Origin: Dichetophora obliterata
Lineage: Eukaryota > Arthropoda > Insecta > Diptera > Sciomyzidae
Length of the DNA stretch: 64,000 nucleotides
Assembly: GCA_963920525.1 (NCBI GenBank)
Contig: OY986436.1
Span: 23,856,818 to 23,920,817, forward strand
Direction: 5' to 3'
Shown: positions 54,488-64,000 of the stretch, one piece after another
Layout of the letters: every line of letters begins with the position of its first letter
Position numbering within the stretch: the first letter of the stretch is position 1
Translations under genes and position numbers: made by a program
The notes under the pieces: generated by a model
What the model was told of the DNA's origin: nothing
The model's database searches: none
What the model saw: only the letters and a program-made list of their open reading frames with translations

Positions 54488-57400
54488 CTATCGCTTGATT
54501 CCCCAGGCATTGTTGCTTGGCACTGGTACACGTCGTTGACCGGCCTCGCGTTGCATTACTTCCATGATGCTGGTGGCAGGCAGCCAGGACTAAAGTAAGC
54601 AGCCAGGAATAGTAAAGATATGAATTATAGAAGGGAAAATGAATCAGAAACATATTTGCAAAAGAAAAACTTACGCGATCTTTTTGCGCGGTGGCTACAA
54701 CATTGCGATTTGGCTCAGCATCGTAGGCGACCGAATCAACACCGAACATTTCGCACATTTCATGTACTAGTTGACGCTTTTCGCGATTCATTGTTGGAAA
54801 TGAATGACTGCGTGACTTTTGCTTGCTTTCCTTGGCCAACTTGACGAGTGTGGTGAGTGCATCGTAAATGGATTTAACCAAGACAGGATCACGTTTGGCA
54901 AAATTGCGTATGAAATCAGAATATTTGGTCATAAGCTTCTGTGGCAAATCAGGATTGCGTATTTGTAGTCCAATGGCGAGGCGGCGATTGCGTTCCAACA
55001 GACGGCACTCCTCATTACAGTCGAGTCTGAAAATAAGAGGGGAAACGTGTAAAGGGTTCCAAAATGCTACAAAAAAAAGCACTAACGGCTAATGATTAAA
55101 ACAAATTCTAATGTGTACTAATTTTAAGCGCATTTTTTGGTAAAATTTCTCTAAAATTCTTATAAAAATAATCAATGGCAAACTGAACAAGTGTTTTTTT
55201 TTTGTTTGCTACACCAACTCATCAGCAGTCTTTTGAGATTTGTAAGGTCAACGAACTTTAAAAGCCATATATCACAAGATTCGACAAAACCAAAGCGAAA
55301 TTATACGTGCCTTTGACTACAAAGCAGCGATTTTGGAATCAATGGCAAATTGCGCAAGTGTTTCGTTGTTTGCTACACCAACTCATCAGTAGTCTTCTGT
55401 GATTTTCAAAGACAAGAAACACTAAAAGCATTATACCACAAGATTCGGCAAAAGCAAAGCGGAATTATACGTGCCTTTGCCTACGAAGCAAATACTTGAC
55501 TAAATACTTTTTAAAACTCCTTGTCGTGCCTATAAAATTTTTCTCTTTTTTACAACCTTGCAGAAGGCAAAACTTAAAAAGTTCACAATTTTATTAAAAA
55601 ATACTTACGTTTTATTGGTTTTGTTCGTCTTTACTGGTGCTAAAATCTCGCTCAATTCCATATAGTTGCCGCGCTGCATTTCGGCCATGGACGAAGCCAA
55701 TTGAGCAGTAGCAATGCGACTGTATTCGCGTGCCAAGTCATAGCAGGCACGCAGCTGCTTGCGATTGCCGCATTCGCATTGAACCTCAACCTAAGAGCGT
55801 GAAGTAACGTGAATAAAATACTTTTGAGAAAAAAAAAACAACTTGGGTCATACCATTTCCTTGCATGGCGTTTCTGGACACACGCCATCGTGACATGTAG
55901 CCATACATTTGTGACCACAGGCGGCACGCAATGCCGTGCAACTTTGCTTACACACCTCACCTGTTGTCAGCTGACAAACACCCTCGTGACACGAACGTAT
56001 ACATTTATGACGCCCACACGGCAGTGGTTTCTGGCATGCCAGTCCGCAGCTGAAACTCTGCTGCGAGCATGGAATGGTTTTGCGTTGTTCATGCTGCCCG
56101 AAGCACCATTTGGTAGTGAACATCATGCAAGGTGGGCAGCTGGCAGCCGAATGGCAGTTATGCTGCGGTGCATGCTCACAAGGATGTAAACGCGAGCATG
56201 GACGCTTGCATATTGGGCGTTTGGTGCCGCATGGCACAGGTGGATAGATAACCTCAGCACCGCATTCGCAGAACAGCTCCTCAAAGGAGCTGCGATAACA
56301 TGGTGGACAATTGCCTCGATGGCATTGCTGATCGCACTTGTGCTTGCCACAGGACAGCGTATAGTTGCAAGGCAGCGGACAGATATGATCGATATCAATG
56401 CAACATTCCTGGTTGCATTTATGCTTGCCGCAGGAGCGTTTCTTGACACAGCGCTTTTTGCAACGGGCATCGTCGGCACGCGTCGAGAGCTGGCGACATT
56501 TAATCATTTGATCCATGTGACCACAACGACATTTGACTGCCGTCTGCTTGTTGCAAGGTGGGCAATTTCCCAAGTGGCACTTGCTGGTGCAGTGATGGGG
56601 ATGGGCTGTAAAAAGAAAAAAAATATATGAGGTTATTTTAAAAAAATAATTTAACTTAATATAGACAATATTGACCTGCTTTGCCACAACGCAAAGTTTT
56701 TCCGCAAATGCCTTCACATACGGGTATTGGATCCAGGCATGAAGTGCGCTGTTCATTCATTACAGGCAACTTGCCACAGGGGCACGAGGTGACCATTTCG
56801 GGGCTCTGTTTGCACGGACGACACTCGCCGGCATGGCAACAATCTTTGCACTTGTGATTGCCACATGTCAAATCGCGTCCACAAGGCTTGCCACAGGAAT
56901 AGTTGTGCTTTTCGTGCGAATCACGTGTGCAAGCTACTTGACGCTCCTGCTTGGTGCAATGACATTTCTGCTCCACCTTCTCAGCACATGGTTGGCACTT
57001 GCCAGCGTGACATTTGTCAACGCAAGTATGTAGCTCGCAGTTGAGTAGCTTAGCGCAAGTGGCATCGCATTCGATTGGCTCCTTGAGGCAACACTGCATA
57101 ACTTTTGTTGTTTTGCCACAGCCACATTCACGCTTAACATTGGCCTGGCACGGTGGGCAAGGGCCTGGATGACATAGCAAAGTGCAGGCATGGGCACAAC
57201 CTTCGACACGTCCACAAACCTCGCCACAAGAGTGTGCTATGTCTTGACGCGTGTAGGTTGGATTTTTGAGCTTGCCACAGAAGCAGTAGTAGTCGCGTGG
57301 CACTTCTTTAACAACATTTTGACAGGCAGGGCAACGCCAACCGTCATCGGATTTAGAACTAAAGGCCCACTTGATGATGCACGTTAGATGTAGAATGTGA

Positions 57401-57549
57401 TAGCAATTGTTGCAAGACCAGACCGAGTGATGTGCTCTAATGGGTTCAACACAGACCAGACACTCAAGACGACGCGTTTCTATGTCACGCATTAATTTTT
57501 CACGCTGCGATAGCTTCTCATTTTCCGGATAGACTTTCTTTGGGGATTT
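54488..57549 (-). CDS. stc: shuttle craft / NF-X1-type zinc-finger protein, C-terminal exons (5' partial)
   Basis: Five minus-strand exons join cleanly: 57549-56676, 56605-55854, 55790-55609, 55026-54675 and 54589-54488, with donors such as GTCAAT, GTATGA, GTAAGT and acceptors ending CAG or TAG. The product starts here at KSPKKVYPENEKLSQREKL and has a RING-like finger (LECLVCVEPI ... GWRCPACQ). About nine NF-X1 repeats follow (for example CGKHKCNQECC, CHRGNCPPC, CHEGVC). Then comes an R3H single-strand nucleic-acid domain (SFPTMNREKRQLVHEM), and the end is RRVPVPSNNAWGIKR with stop at 54490-54488. STC is the fly relative of NFX1, a nuclear nucleic-acid-binding regulator needed for nervous-system development. 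The N-terminal exons are not found up to 64000. No frameshift is seen, so the gene looks functional. Confidence 0.95.
55171..55504. repeat. 167-bp tandem duplication in an stc intron
   Basis: ATCAATGGCAAACTGAACAA at 55171 restarts at 55338. Both units contain TTTGCTACACCAACTCATCA and ATTATACGTGCCTTTG. The units differ by about 10-15 percent by eye. Confidence 0.85.
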
Positions 57550-58232
57550 CTAAAAACACAAAAAGAAAAAGCTCTGGTATAAAATGCCAAAGATTTCAAA
57601 CATATTTTTGGTATGGTTTAAGAATAAATTACTTAAACATTTACTGAAGCATCTTACATTTCTTCCAAAACATTGAAGTTGCTTAGCAGAAAGTGAATTT
57701 TTGTTACTTAATACACATTTTTAGGGTTTTATTAATGTCCAGATTTCAACACGGTTTGCAATAAATTTTTACAGGAATTTTAAATTTTTTTATGCGAAAT
57801 TTCCATACAAAACTTAATTTTTATACAAATAATAATACAAAAAGAAAAAAGTGCCAACTCGAAAAAAGGATTTTAAATTTTAATAATCGAAAAGTTATTT
57901 GTGTTAGGTGTTCTTTTTTGGATTTGTGGAGTGATTTGAAGTTGTAAAGCATTCCATGCGCCATGAATGTTTGCAGTACAAGTTGAGGAACAGTCGTGAT
58001 TTCATTTCAAGATACACATGTTGACAGAAAAATAAGTGTGCTTTTTTTAAATCACAAGAATGCTTAAATTTTGTTATTGAAATGATCTCATATTTCGCTT
58101 AATGAGTCGTCCTGCAGACATTTCTGTAAGGCATCAAGTAACTTGACAACCATAATCGCCTCAAAGATACAAATCCAAAGCAATTGCTTGTTGTTACTTG
58201 TGTTCAAATGTAAACGGTCCTGAAAAAACCGT
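57550..58232. other. Upstream intron of stc, no further exon seen
   Basis: The acceptor TTTTTAG ends at 57550. Above it the sequence is AT-rich with no frame resembling the STC N-terminus. The stretch up to 64000 behaves as intron filled with transposons. Confidence 0.5.
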
Positions 58233-58548
58233 TTTATTGCCCATTTCAACCCTTGAAAGGATTTTGACCGAGCTTTTGTCAATTGCGTTGTGCGTGTTAT
58301 TAAATGTTCAAACACAGATCGAGAACTGAACCCACGCATTTTATGTCGACTCCGAGCAGCGGCTCATGTTCTCAAGAAGCTTTACATTGCAGTTTCTTCT
58401 CTCTGTGGTTCGCAATTGTTTGCAGAGAGTTGGCGTCGAGACAGAAATATTAATTAAAATAAATAAAAAACCTTTAAGTTTGAAAGGAAATTAAACCCGG
58501 TCTACCACGGTTCTCTAACATACGCATTCTATCTAACAGGCTACGCCT
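58233..58548 (-). mobile_element. tRNA-derived SINE A, copy 2
   Basis: On the minus strand it begins GGCGTAGCCTGTTAGATAGA (A-box region) and has CCGGGTTTAATTTCC (B-box region, one change). The body matches 17555-17898, including GAGTCGACATAAAATGCGTG and TCAAGAAGCTTTAC (plus strand). A short AT-rich insertion lies near 58450-58475. It lies in the presumed stc intron. Confidence 0.85.
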
Positions 58549-58590
58549 TAATCCTCCTGGTTTTGTCATCTGAGTCATATTTGTTGTCAT

Positions 58591-58812
58591 TCAGCCCAAT
58601 CATGAAACATTTTCTCCCGGGAGTTGTAAAAGGGAGTTTCCGTTTTTAAGATAAAGTTTTAAAACTTTTTGTAAATTTTTAATGAAGTTTTGTTTATCAA
58701 CCGCCAATATTCATTAGTGTAAAATATAAAAATGAGATGCCTTTATCTGCTATCTTAAAATCGGAAACTCCCTTTTACTACTCCTGGAAGAAAACGTTAC
58801 ATGATTGGGCTG
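58591..58812. mobile_element. 222-bp CAGCCC-type MITE
   Basis: TCAGCCCAATCATGAAACAT with AAAAGGGAGTTTCCGTTTTT is mirrored by GGAAACTCCCTTTTACTAC and ATGATTGGGCTGA. Same family as 36547-37412 and 51152-51364. Confidence 0.85.
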
Positions 58813-58859
58813 ATTATGTTGCGCTGGTTTTCGCGAACAACAAAGAAAAGTTTTTCGTT

Positions 58860-59260
58860 TCGACATTGATCACCTAAATCGATTCAAAATGGTGTCCCCG
58901 GAGCGTTCTTTTGAGTTTGCTGAATAGTTATGTCACATGGTTGCGGAACGATATGAATCCAATTTGTTAGAAAAAAATCTCAGAGTAAAAAAAAAACCCA
59001 AATAATGCTCTCTTAAAACGTTTTGAACGGATCCAATGGACATGTTGGCAGGCATCATCAAGGTATTTAATTGTTTACCAACGATTTCGACCACCAATTC
59101 CTTGACATGCTGCTCATCCTTTGATGTTCTTGATCGTCTTTGATGAGGTTCATCTTCGAATCTTTCTCGTCCCTCTTTGATCATCTTTTACCACTCATTC
59201 CGCAAGCAAAAAATTCTCTTATTGTTTACGAAAACGAAAGCTAAACCACAGAACATAACA
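58860..59260 (-). pseudogene. mariner transposase N-terminal remnant
   Basis: The minus-strand frame at 59184-58933 reads IKEGRERFEDEPHQRRSRTS, DEQHVKELVVEIVG and MSIGSVQNVLREHLG-like residues, the helix-turn-helix half of a mariner transposase (active relatives read GRPSTS and GISHGSVQ). The catalytic half is missing. Terminal repeats are unclear, so limits are approximate. Confidence 0.75.
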
Positions 59261-60480
59261 GTTTGAAATTTAACGAACTTGAAATTTGAACGAGTTGAAG
59301 TACAGAGTGTAAATTACCGGGGGTCTCAGTTCGACTTCGAATGCTCTTTCACTCAAGTTTCGTTATACAAACGTCCGGAGAAGCTTTGGGTTATACTTCT
59401 GTCGCAGCGTTCGTTTTGACACTGCCCATACTTATCTATAGATGCAAGTTCTTGACCAACTTATATTGTTGTATGTCTTTTTGAAAAATAATTCTTTTTT
59501 TTTCATTTCTTCTACGGACGCTTGTACAATGTTTTTTTTAACGTACTTTGAACTGAAACCTCAGATTCTATACTCTCCGTGGTTGCAGTCATGTTGTAGC
59601 TGTTCCGAACGAGCAATATTTTTTATATATATAAAGATTATTTCTTCCAAGAAAGCCAATTTCAACTCATTACTCTTTAGTAGAAACAAATTTGATTTAA
59701 TTCATTCCGCACAAGGGCAAATTATTTTGCAATAATTGCACTTTATGACGCTCGTCTCTTTTGTTTTAGCTTTATTCGCCGATTTTTTTTTTTGCTTTAT
59801 TTTCCTCTTCAAGTGAAAATAAGGAAAATTTCGCGAATTTGGTCCTTTTGGTCTTATTTCACCTCGCCAAATATAAGGTAGATCTCATTTTTTGTAAGCA
59901 GTATGAAACAGTAAGAAAAGATTAGAAGTTTTCTTTGGTATGCATTTTTCATTTTCAAAAACTTAAAGCGAATTCGGATAAAATATTTGCTCTTTTTTTA
60001 AATAATCACCTCATTCTCTTACGCGTTCGTTTCCATGCTGAGCAAATTCCATGCTGTTTTGATCAAGCGCACATCGCACAATGTAACGCGCCTATATGGC
60101 GAGTGGACAAAGATTTAATGAGTTGGCTTAGAATCATGCAAAAAGAAGTTTCAGGATAAGATAATTGTTGACACAAAATTTCGTTTGAATCGGATAAATG
60201 ATGACACGCCCACCTTTCATATATAATATTTGGAAATCGCTAACTTGTTATAATTCCCAAAAAAATTGTTCCAGACCAATCAAATTGTGTACTCATATTT
60301 TTTTAGCATGAAATAGTGTTAATATGTATGATCCAAATCCTCTCACAAACACACCCAACTCCCATGTAACCAAAATCGGTAATCATAAAATAGTTATAAG
60401 TGTTAGTTATATTTGAGATAATTTTTTTTACCAAAAAATTAGTGATACATATTAGTTATTGAAAAATTGTATTGATCTGG
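59261..60480. other. No recognisable feature
   Basis: AT-rich presumed stc intron sequence. Short open frames have no family features. Confidence 0.4.
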
Positions 60481-60545
60481 AGCCTTACCGATTACGCTAT
60501 TTTGCGATTTTTTTTTCGCATCGCAATACAGAGTAGGGCTTCTGA
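60481..60545. repeat. Single end of the TACTCTGTATTGCGA-type MITE
   Basis: GCATCGCAATACAGAGTAGG followed by GCTTC matches the right end of 43761-43922. The left part (GAGCCTTACCGATTACGCTA) is an imperfect partner, so a 65-bp degenerate copy is possible. Confidence 0.5.
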
Positions 60546-60569
60546 TATAATTTGTTGGCAAATTATTCC

Positions 60570-61000
60570 TGACTAGCTTATACCCGGCACGCCCCGCTTC
60601 GCTCCACGCTTATCCCCTGAAAAGTGGTCATAACTATAGTGAGGCCACGCCTATTTTAAAAAATTTCGTTTTTAATTCATTCATTCATTCAGAAGTTTTT
60701 GGATTTCAGTAATGAAATTGGATATTTAAGCAACTTTCTTAAAAATAAAGATCAAGTTCGAAAATGAGCCGAATAAAATTAAAATAACGCCTACCTCCTA
60801 TACAAAGTTACTTAATAAACTTGGTTTTACACGTTTTTATTTCCCTTAAAGTCACAAAACTTAATTAACTGACTTGAAATTTTTCACATAAGCTTTCGTT
60901 ATTGATATTCAAAGTTTGAAATTTAACAAAATCGAATAAAAGCCACGCCTACCTCCCATAAAAACTGAAGTCGTATATAATATATTATATTTAGTGAATT
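60570..61000. repeat. Repeat with ACTAGCTTATACCCGGCACG head and CCACGCCTACCTCC units
   Basis: TTATACCCGGCACGCCCCGC is followed by diverged units sharing CCACGCCTACCTCCCATA, the inverse of the GGGAGGTAGGCGTGG units at 46020-46620. This links it to dispersed repeat R. The class is uncertain. Confidence 0.5.
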
Positions 61001-61374
61001 ATATCAATTTCTTAAAATTAGGCGTAAATATAGTGCGACCACATCCATTTTTAGCACAGTTTCCGACAGTAACCATACGAGCAGATATGTTATTTTGAGA
61101 ACTTATGTTATTTTGAGAACTATAAAATTTTAATTTAAAACGACCCAAACCGTCTGAAATAAAGCATTTTGACTGATTTATGGCGCTAAAAGAGTGTTGC
61201 AACAAATTTTTCGTAAACTATCTCGTTCTCGAAACAAATCAACTTGCAAAATTCCAACTCAATGGGCCCAGTAGTTTTGAAGTATATAGCCATCAGACAC
61301 ATGTTTCTTAGCTTTTTATATATGGGCATTTCCACCGAAAAGTCAAAAAAATTAAAACTTATAATTTTATGATA

Positions 61375-62994
61375 AGGTATGCGACAAAAAGATAAGGTCA
61401 GTCTGTTTTTTCTTTGTGGAGCTCAATTTGAGTGATTACTCTTTGGATCTTGTGGATTTTATTGTTCGATAGAGAGAATGCAACAAATAAATTCTAATAT
61501 AATGAGTAAACAAAGTCCCGTTAGTTTTAAATACATCAAAAATGAAAAAAAGCTAAATTTTGCTGCGACAAAATGATAAGGTCAGTTGCAATTTTTGCAT
61601 TGTTTGGTCAGGTGAGTGTTCCGTTTGTATTAAAATTTGATTTATTTTAATAATTAAATTATTAAACAGTTTTTGAAGAGAAATGGGTCGTGGTAAGAGT
61701 CTCACTACTTACGAGAAAGGATTTATTGACGGAAAGGTTGTTGAAGGAGTTGGAATGAGACAAATCGCCAGGGACCTTGGAAGATCACTGTGTGTTGTAC
61801 AAAATTATTTGAAGGATCGAGAAAATTATGGGAAAAAAAAGAGTCCTGGTCGAAAAAAAGTACTTTCCGCGACCACAGTGCGCTCCATTGGACGAATTGC
61901 CTCAAATTCTACCATAAGTGCAGCAAAAATTAAGGCAGAGCTTAAGCTTACTGCATCCAAGAGGACAGTACTCAGAGCCATCGACGGAAATGAATATTTG
62001 AAGCGAGCCAAAATGAAAAAAATTCCTTGCCTCAATGCTGACCATAAAGCGAAGAGGCTTGCATTCGCTAAATTAAACATGTCAACCAATTGGCATCAGG
62101 TAATTTTATAATAAATAAAAAGAAAATCATTTGTAGGTTTTAATGACTGTTTTTTTTTTCTTTCAGATGATTTTTTCGGACGAAAAAATTCAATCTTGAT
62201 GGCCCAGATGGTTTGAATTATTATTGGCGGGATTTAAGAAAGGAGCCTCGATATTTTTCAAAAAGAAATTTTGGTGGTGGTTCGTTGATGGTGTGGGGAG
62301 CATTCAGCTCTATTGGAACATAGCCTCTCGCATTTCCGTCAACACGCATGAACAGTGCTGAATACCAGGAAGTACTCTCCACATGTTTGCTGCCTTTTCT
62401 TGCTGAAAATCGAGAAGCGCTGCTTGTTTTTCAGCAAGATAATGCAGCGATCCATGTGAGTCGGTCAACAAAGGAGTGGTTTGTGGGCAATTCAGTGGAA
62501 GTCTTGGACTGGCCCTCACGCTCACCTGACCTGAATCCCATGGAGAACATGTGGGGAATTCTTGTACGTGAAGTTTTTGCCGATAACAGGCAGTTTAGCA
62601 CTGTTGCTGATCTGAAAGTGGCCATACTGAATGCCTGGAGAGAAATTCGGCAAACAACATTCGCGAGCCTGGTAGGATCGATGCCGAGGCGTATTTTAAA
62701 GACAATACAAAAAAATGGAAGCCAAATTAATTAAAAAAATTTATTCTGTACATTAATAAACTTGTTTTCGTAAAAAATTGCAACTGACCTTATCATTTTG
62801 TCGCAGCAAATTTTAGCTTTTTTTCATTTTTGATGTATTTAAAACTAACGGGACTTTGATTACTCATTATATTAGAATTTATTTGTTGCATTCTCTCTAT
62901 CGAACAATAAAATCCACAAGATCCAAAGAGTAATCACTCAAATTGAGCTCCACAAAGAAAAAACAGACTGACCTTATCTTTTTGTCGCTTACCT
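61375..62994 (+). mobile_element. 1620-bp Tc1-like element with IR/DR ends, TA-flanked
   Basis: Both ends carry ~230-bp inverted repeats beginning AGGTATGCGACAAAAAGATA and, at the right, closing GCTTACCT. TA lies on each side (61373-61374, 62995-62996). Each repeat holds two related sites, GCGACAAAAAGATAAGGTCA (outer) and GCGACAAAATGATAAGGTCA (inner), about 184 bp apart. This is the IR/DR layout of several Tc1-type transposons. The arms are nearly identical, so the copy is young. Confidence 0.9.
61683..62734 (+). pseudogene. Tc1-like transposase with intron and few defects
   Basis: Exon 1 (61683-62099) encodes MGRGKSLTTYEKGFIDGKVV, two helix-turn-helix domains with the GRKKVLS linker, and ends NWHQ. 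GTAATTTT starts a probable 67-bp intron ending TTTCAG at 62166. Exon 2 resumes MIFSDEK (first catalytic Asp) and then shows a small indel in a run of A, a TAG after FSSIGT, and continues open from 62348: LLVFQQDNAAIHVSR (second Asp), SPDLNPMENMWGILVREV (catalytic Glu), ending at 62734. This gives a DDE set with only two visible lesions. Confidence 0.9.
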
Positions 62995-62997
62995 TAT

Positions 62998-63127
62998 TGG
63001 CTGGAATGCATAAAAAGTGAGCATATGCTCCGACTCGATTTTTTAAGTAAATTCAAGAGAGTTTATGAATTTTTTTACTTGAAAAATCGAGAAAGAGCAA
63101 ATGCTCACTTTTTATGCATTCCAGCCA
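62998..63127. repeat. 130-bp near-perfect hairpin beside the Tc1 element
   Basis: TGGCTGGAATGCATAAAAAG plus TGAGCAT pairs perfectly with the inverse at 63101-63127. A second inner stem (CGATTTTTTAAGTAAA with TTTACTTGAAAAATCG) follows. It could be a tiny MITE or a foldback RNA source. It begins 3-4 bases after the Tc1 TA. Confidence 0.8.
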
Positions 63128-64000
63128 TTATCTATTTTCATTTTTTTAATTTAAGCAATTTATACATAAATTTATTTACGATGCTGATCAAATCGTTTGC
63201 ACTGTTTCATAAATGTAGTTTTTCTTTTTCGTAAATGTTTAGTAAATCTTTCGTAAGCTTTTTGCTTTAGTAAAAATGGAAGGCATTGGCTAAAGATACT
63301 GAAAAAATGGTTGAGGCAATGAAAGCACAATATATTAAATTTGTGTTTTAATTACTAAATTAAATAAGTACTTAACTACCTAATTACTTGATTACGCAAT
63401 TGAACTACAATGGAAATTTAAGTAACGTAACGCCAGATAAAAAAGCTTAATAAAAAAGCCAGAGAAGAATTTAAAAATTTATCACTTGCAAAATGATCTT
63501 ATGGGGCTTTCCATAGTGATTGGTGGGACAGTTTACTCCAGAATCCGTAATGTTTAGACCTGTAACTTTGCATTTTGATGTAATATAATGATCAAATAGG
63601 TATTTTACAATAGATTATGAACCGACTTATAAAACATTTACCGAAAAAATAGCTCATATAAATTTTCTGGTAATATTTCATTGGTTAAAGAAGTGTCACT
63701 GGTGGGACAATGAAAAATATCTCACCTCCGCCTTCTGTTAATCGAGATTTTAGCCCAAATACTATACATAGCCAGATGTCTTTTACTATGCGATGAAATG
63801 ATTAAATATACTTCAACAGAAACTAAAAAATAGTACCAAGTTTAGTTTTTACAAGAAAATATAGAAAGTAGAAATTGTGACTGGTGGGAAATCGTGTTGT
63901 GACTAATAAAAAAAACTTGTTTTCTCTAAATAATTTTTACAGATCATGTAAATTAAAGGTCTGCAGCGAACCATCCGTTCTACTTGTACAAACAGATATA
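63128..64000. repeat. AT-rich end of window; GTGACTGGTGGGA phrase at ~180-bp spacing
   Basis: GTGATTGGTGGGACAG (63516), GTCACTGGTGGGACAATG (63692) and GTGACTGGTGGGAAATCG (63875) recur 176 and 183 bases apart. The sequence between them is barely alike by eye, so a decayed tandem repeat is only possible. No gene is seen. Confidence 0.4.

Noticed and set aside
55809..57387. Open frames opposite or out of frame with the stc exons
   Set aside because: They are shadows of the Cys-rich stc exons in other frames and lack any family motif.
1..64000. CRISPR arrays or prokaryotic operons
   Set aside because: No regularly spaced identical repeats with unique spacers exist. Repeats are head-to-tail satellites or transposon ends, and the one clear gene is spliced.

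Overview
The window looks like intergenic and intronic DNA from a higher (schizophoran) fly, possibly a tephritid fruit fly. The reasons are a shuttle craft (stc/NFX1-type) gene with short GT-AG introns, strong AT richness, and insect-type transposons (mariner, Tc1, PIF/Harbinger, hAT, piggyBac-like, LINEs and tRNA-derived SINEs). The species is an inference. There is no bacterial signal such as operons or Shine-Dalgarno sites.

Layout. 1-5290: the tail of an unknown coding sequence, then a satellite of ~106-bp monomers with a higher-order repeat of 1374 bp, split by a 1.2-kb inverted-repeat element at a TTAA. 6208-6814: a piggyBac-like MITE with TTAA on both sides. 9834-13655: arrays of 5-bp repeats, interrupted by a 1.31-kb putative solo LTR. 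That LTR carries five tandem ~72-bp hairpin units with compensatory base changes. 14895-19250: a decayed LINE on the minus strand, invaded by a mariner, a reverse SINE and a second SINE. 20960-25080: several MITEs. 25475-29930: a jockey-like LINE on the minus strand, split by a TAA-flanked Harbinger-like element and a palindromic hAT-like element with an 8-bp target duplication. 30925-32286: nested foldback elements. 33366-37666: a large inverted repeat holding a mariner-family element and a MITE. 38853-43711: a candidate long TIR element holding a Harbinger remnant with a spliced MADF-domain start and a 5'-truncated LINE RNase H end. 43761-49880: nested MITEs, a second SINE B copy and a family of MITEs that repeatedly chose the target TATTA. 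50218-50492: a Harbinger transposase fragment with an intron. 51520-53225: a second copy of the first LINE.

The only convincing host gene is stc on the minus strand at 57549-54488. Five exons encode the RING-like finger, about nine NF-X1 fingers and the R3H domain, ending at the true stop. No N-terminal coding exon is recognisable between 57550 and 64000, so its 5' exons probably lie beyond the window. The intervening sequence holds a SINE, a MITE, a mariner remnant and a 1.62-kb Tc1-like element with IR/DR ends.

Most of the window is therefore a layered record of insertions. Order can be read from nesting, and in several cases the empty site can be compared with a paralogous copy. Coordinates of repeat edges were read by eye and may be off by a few bases.
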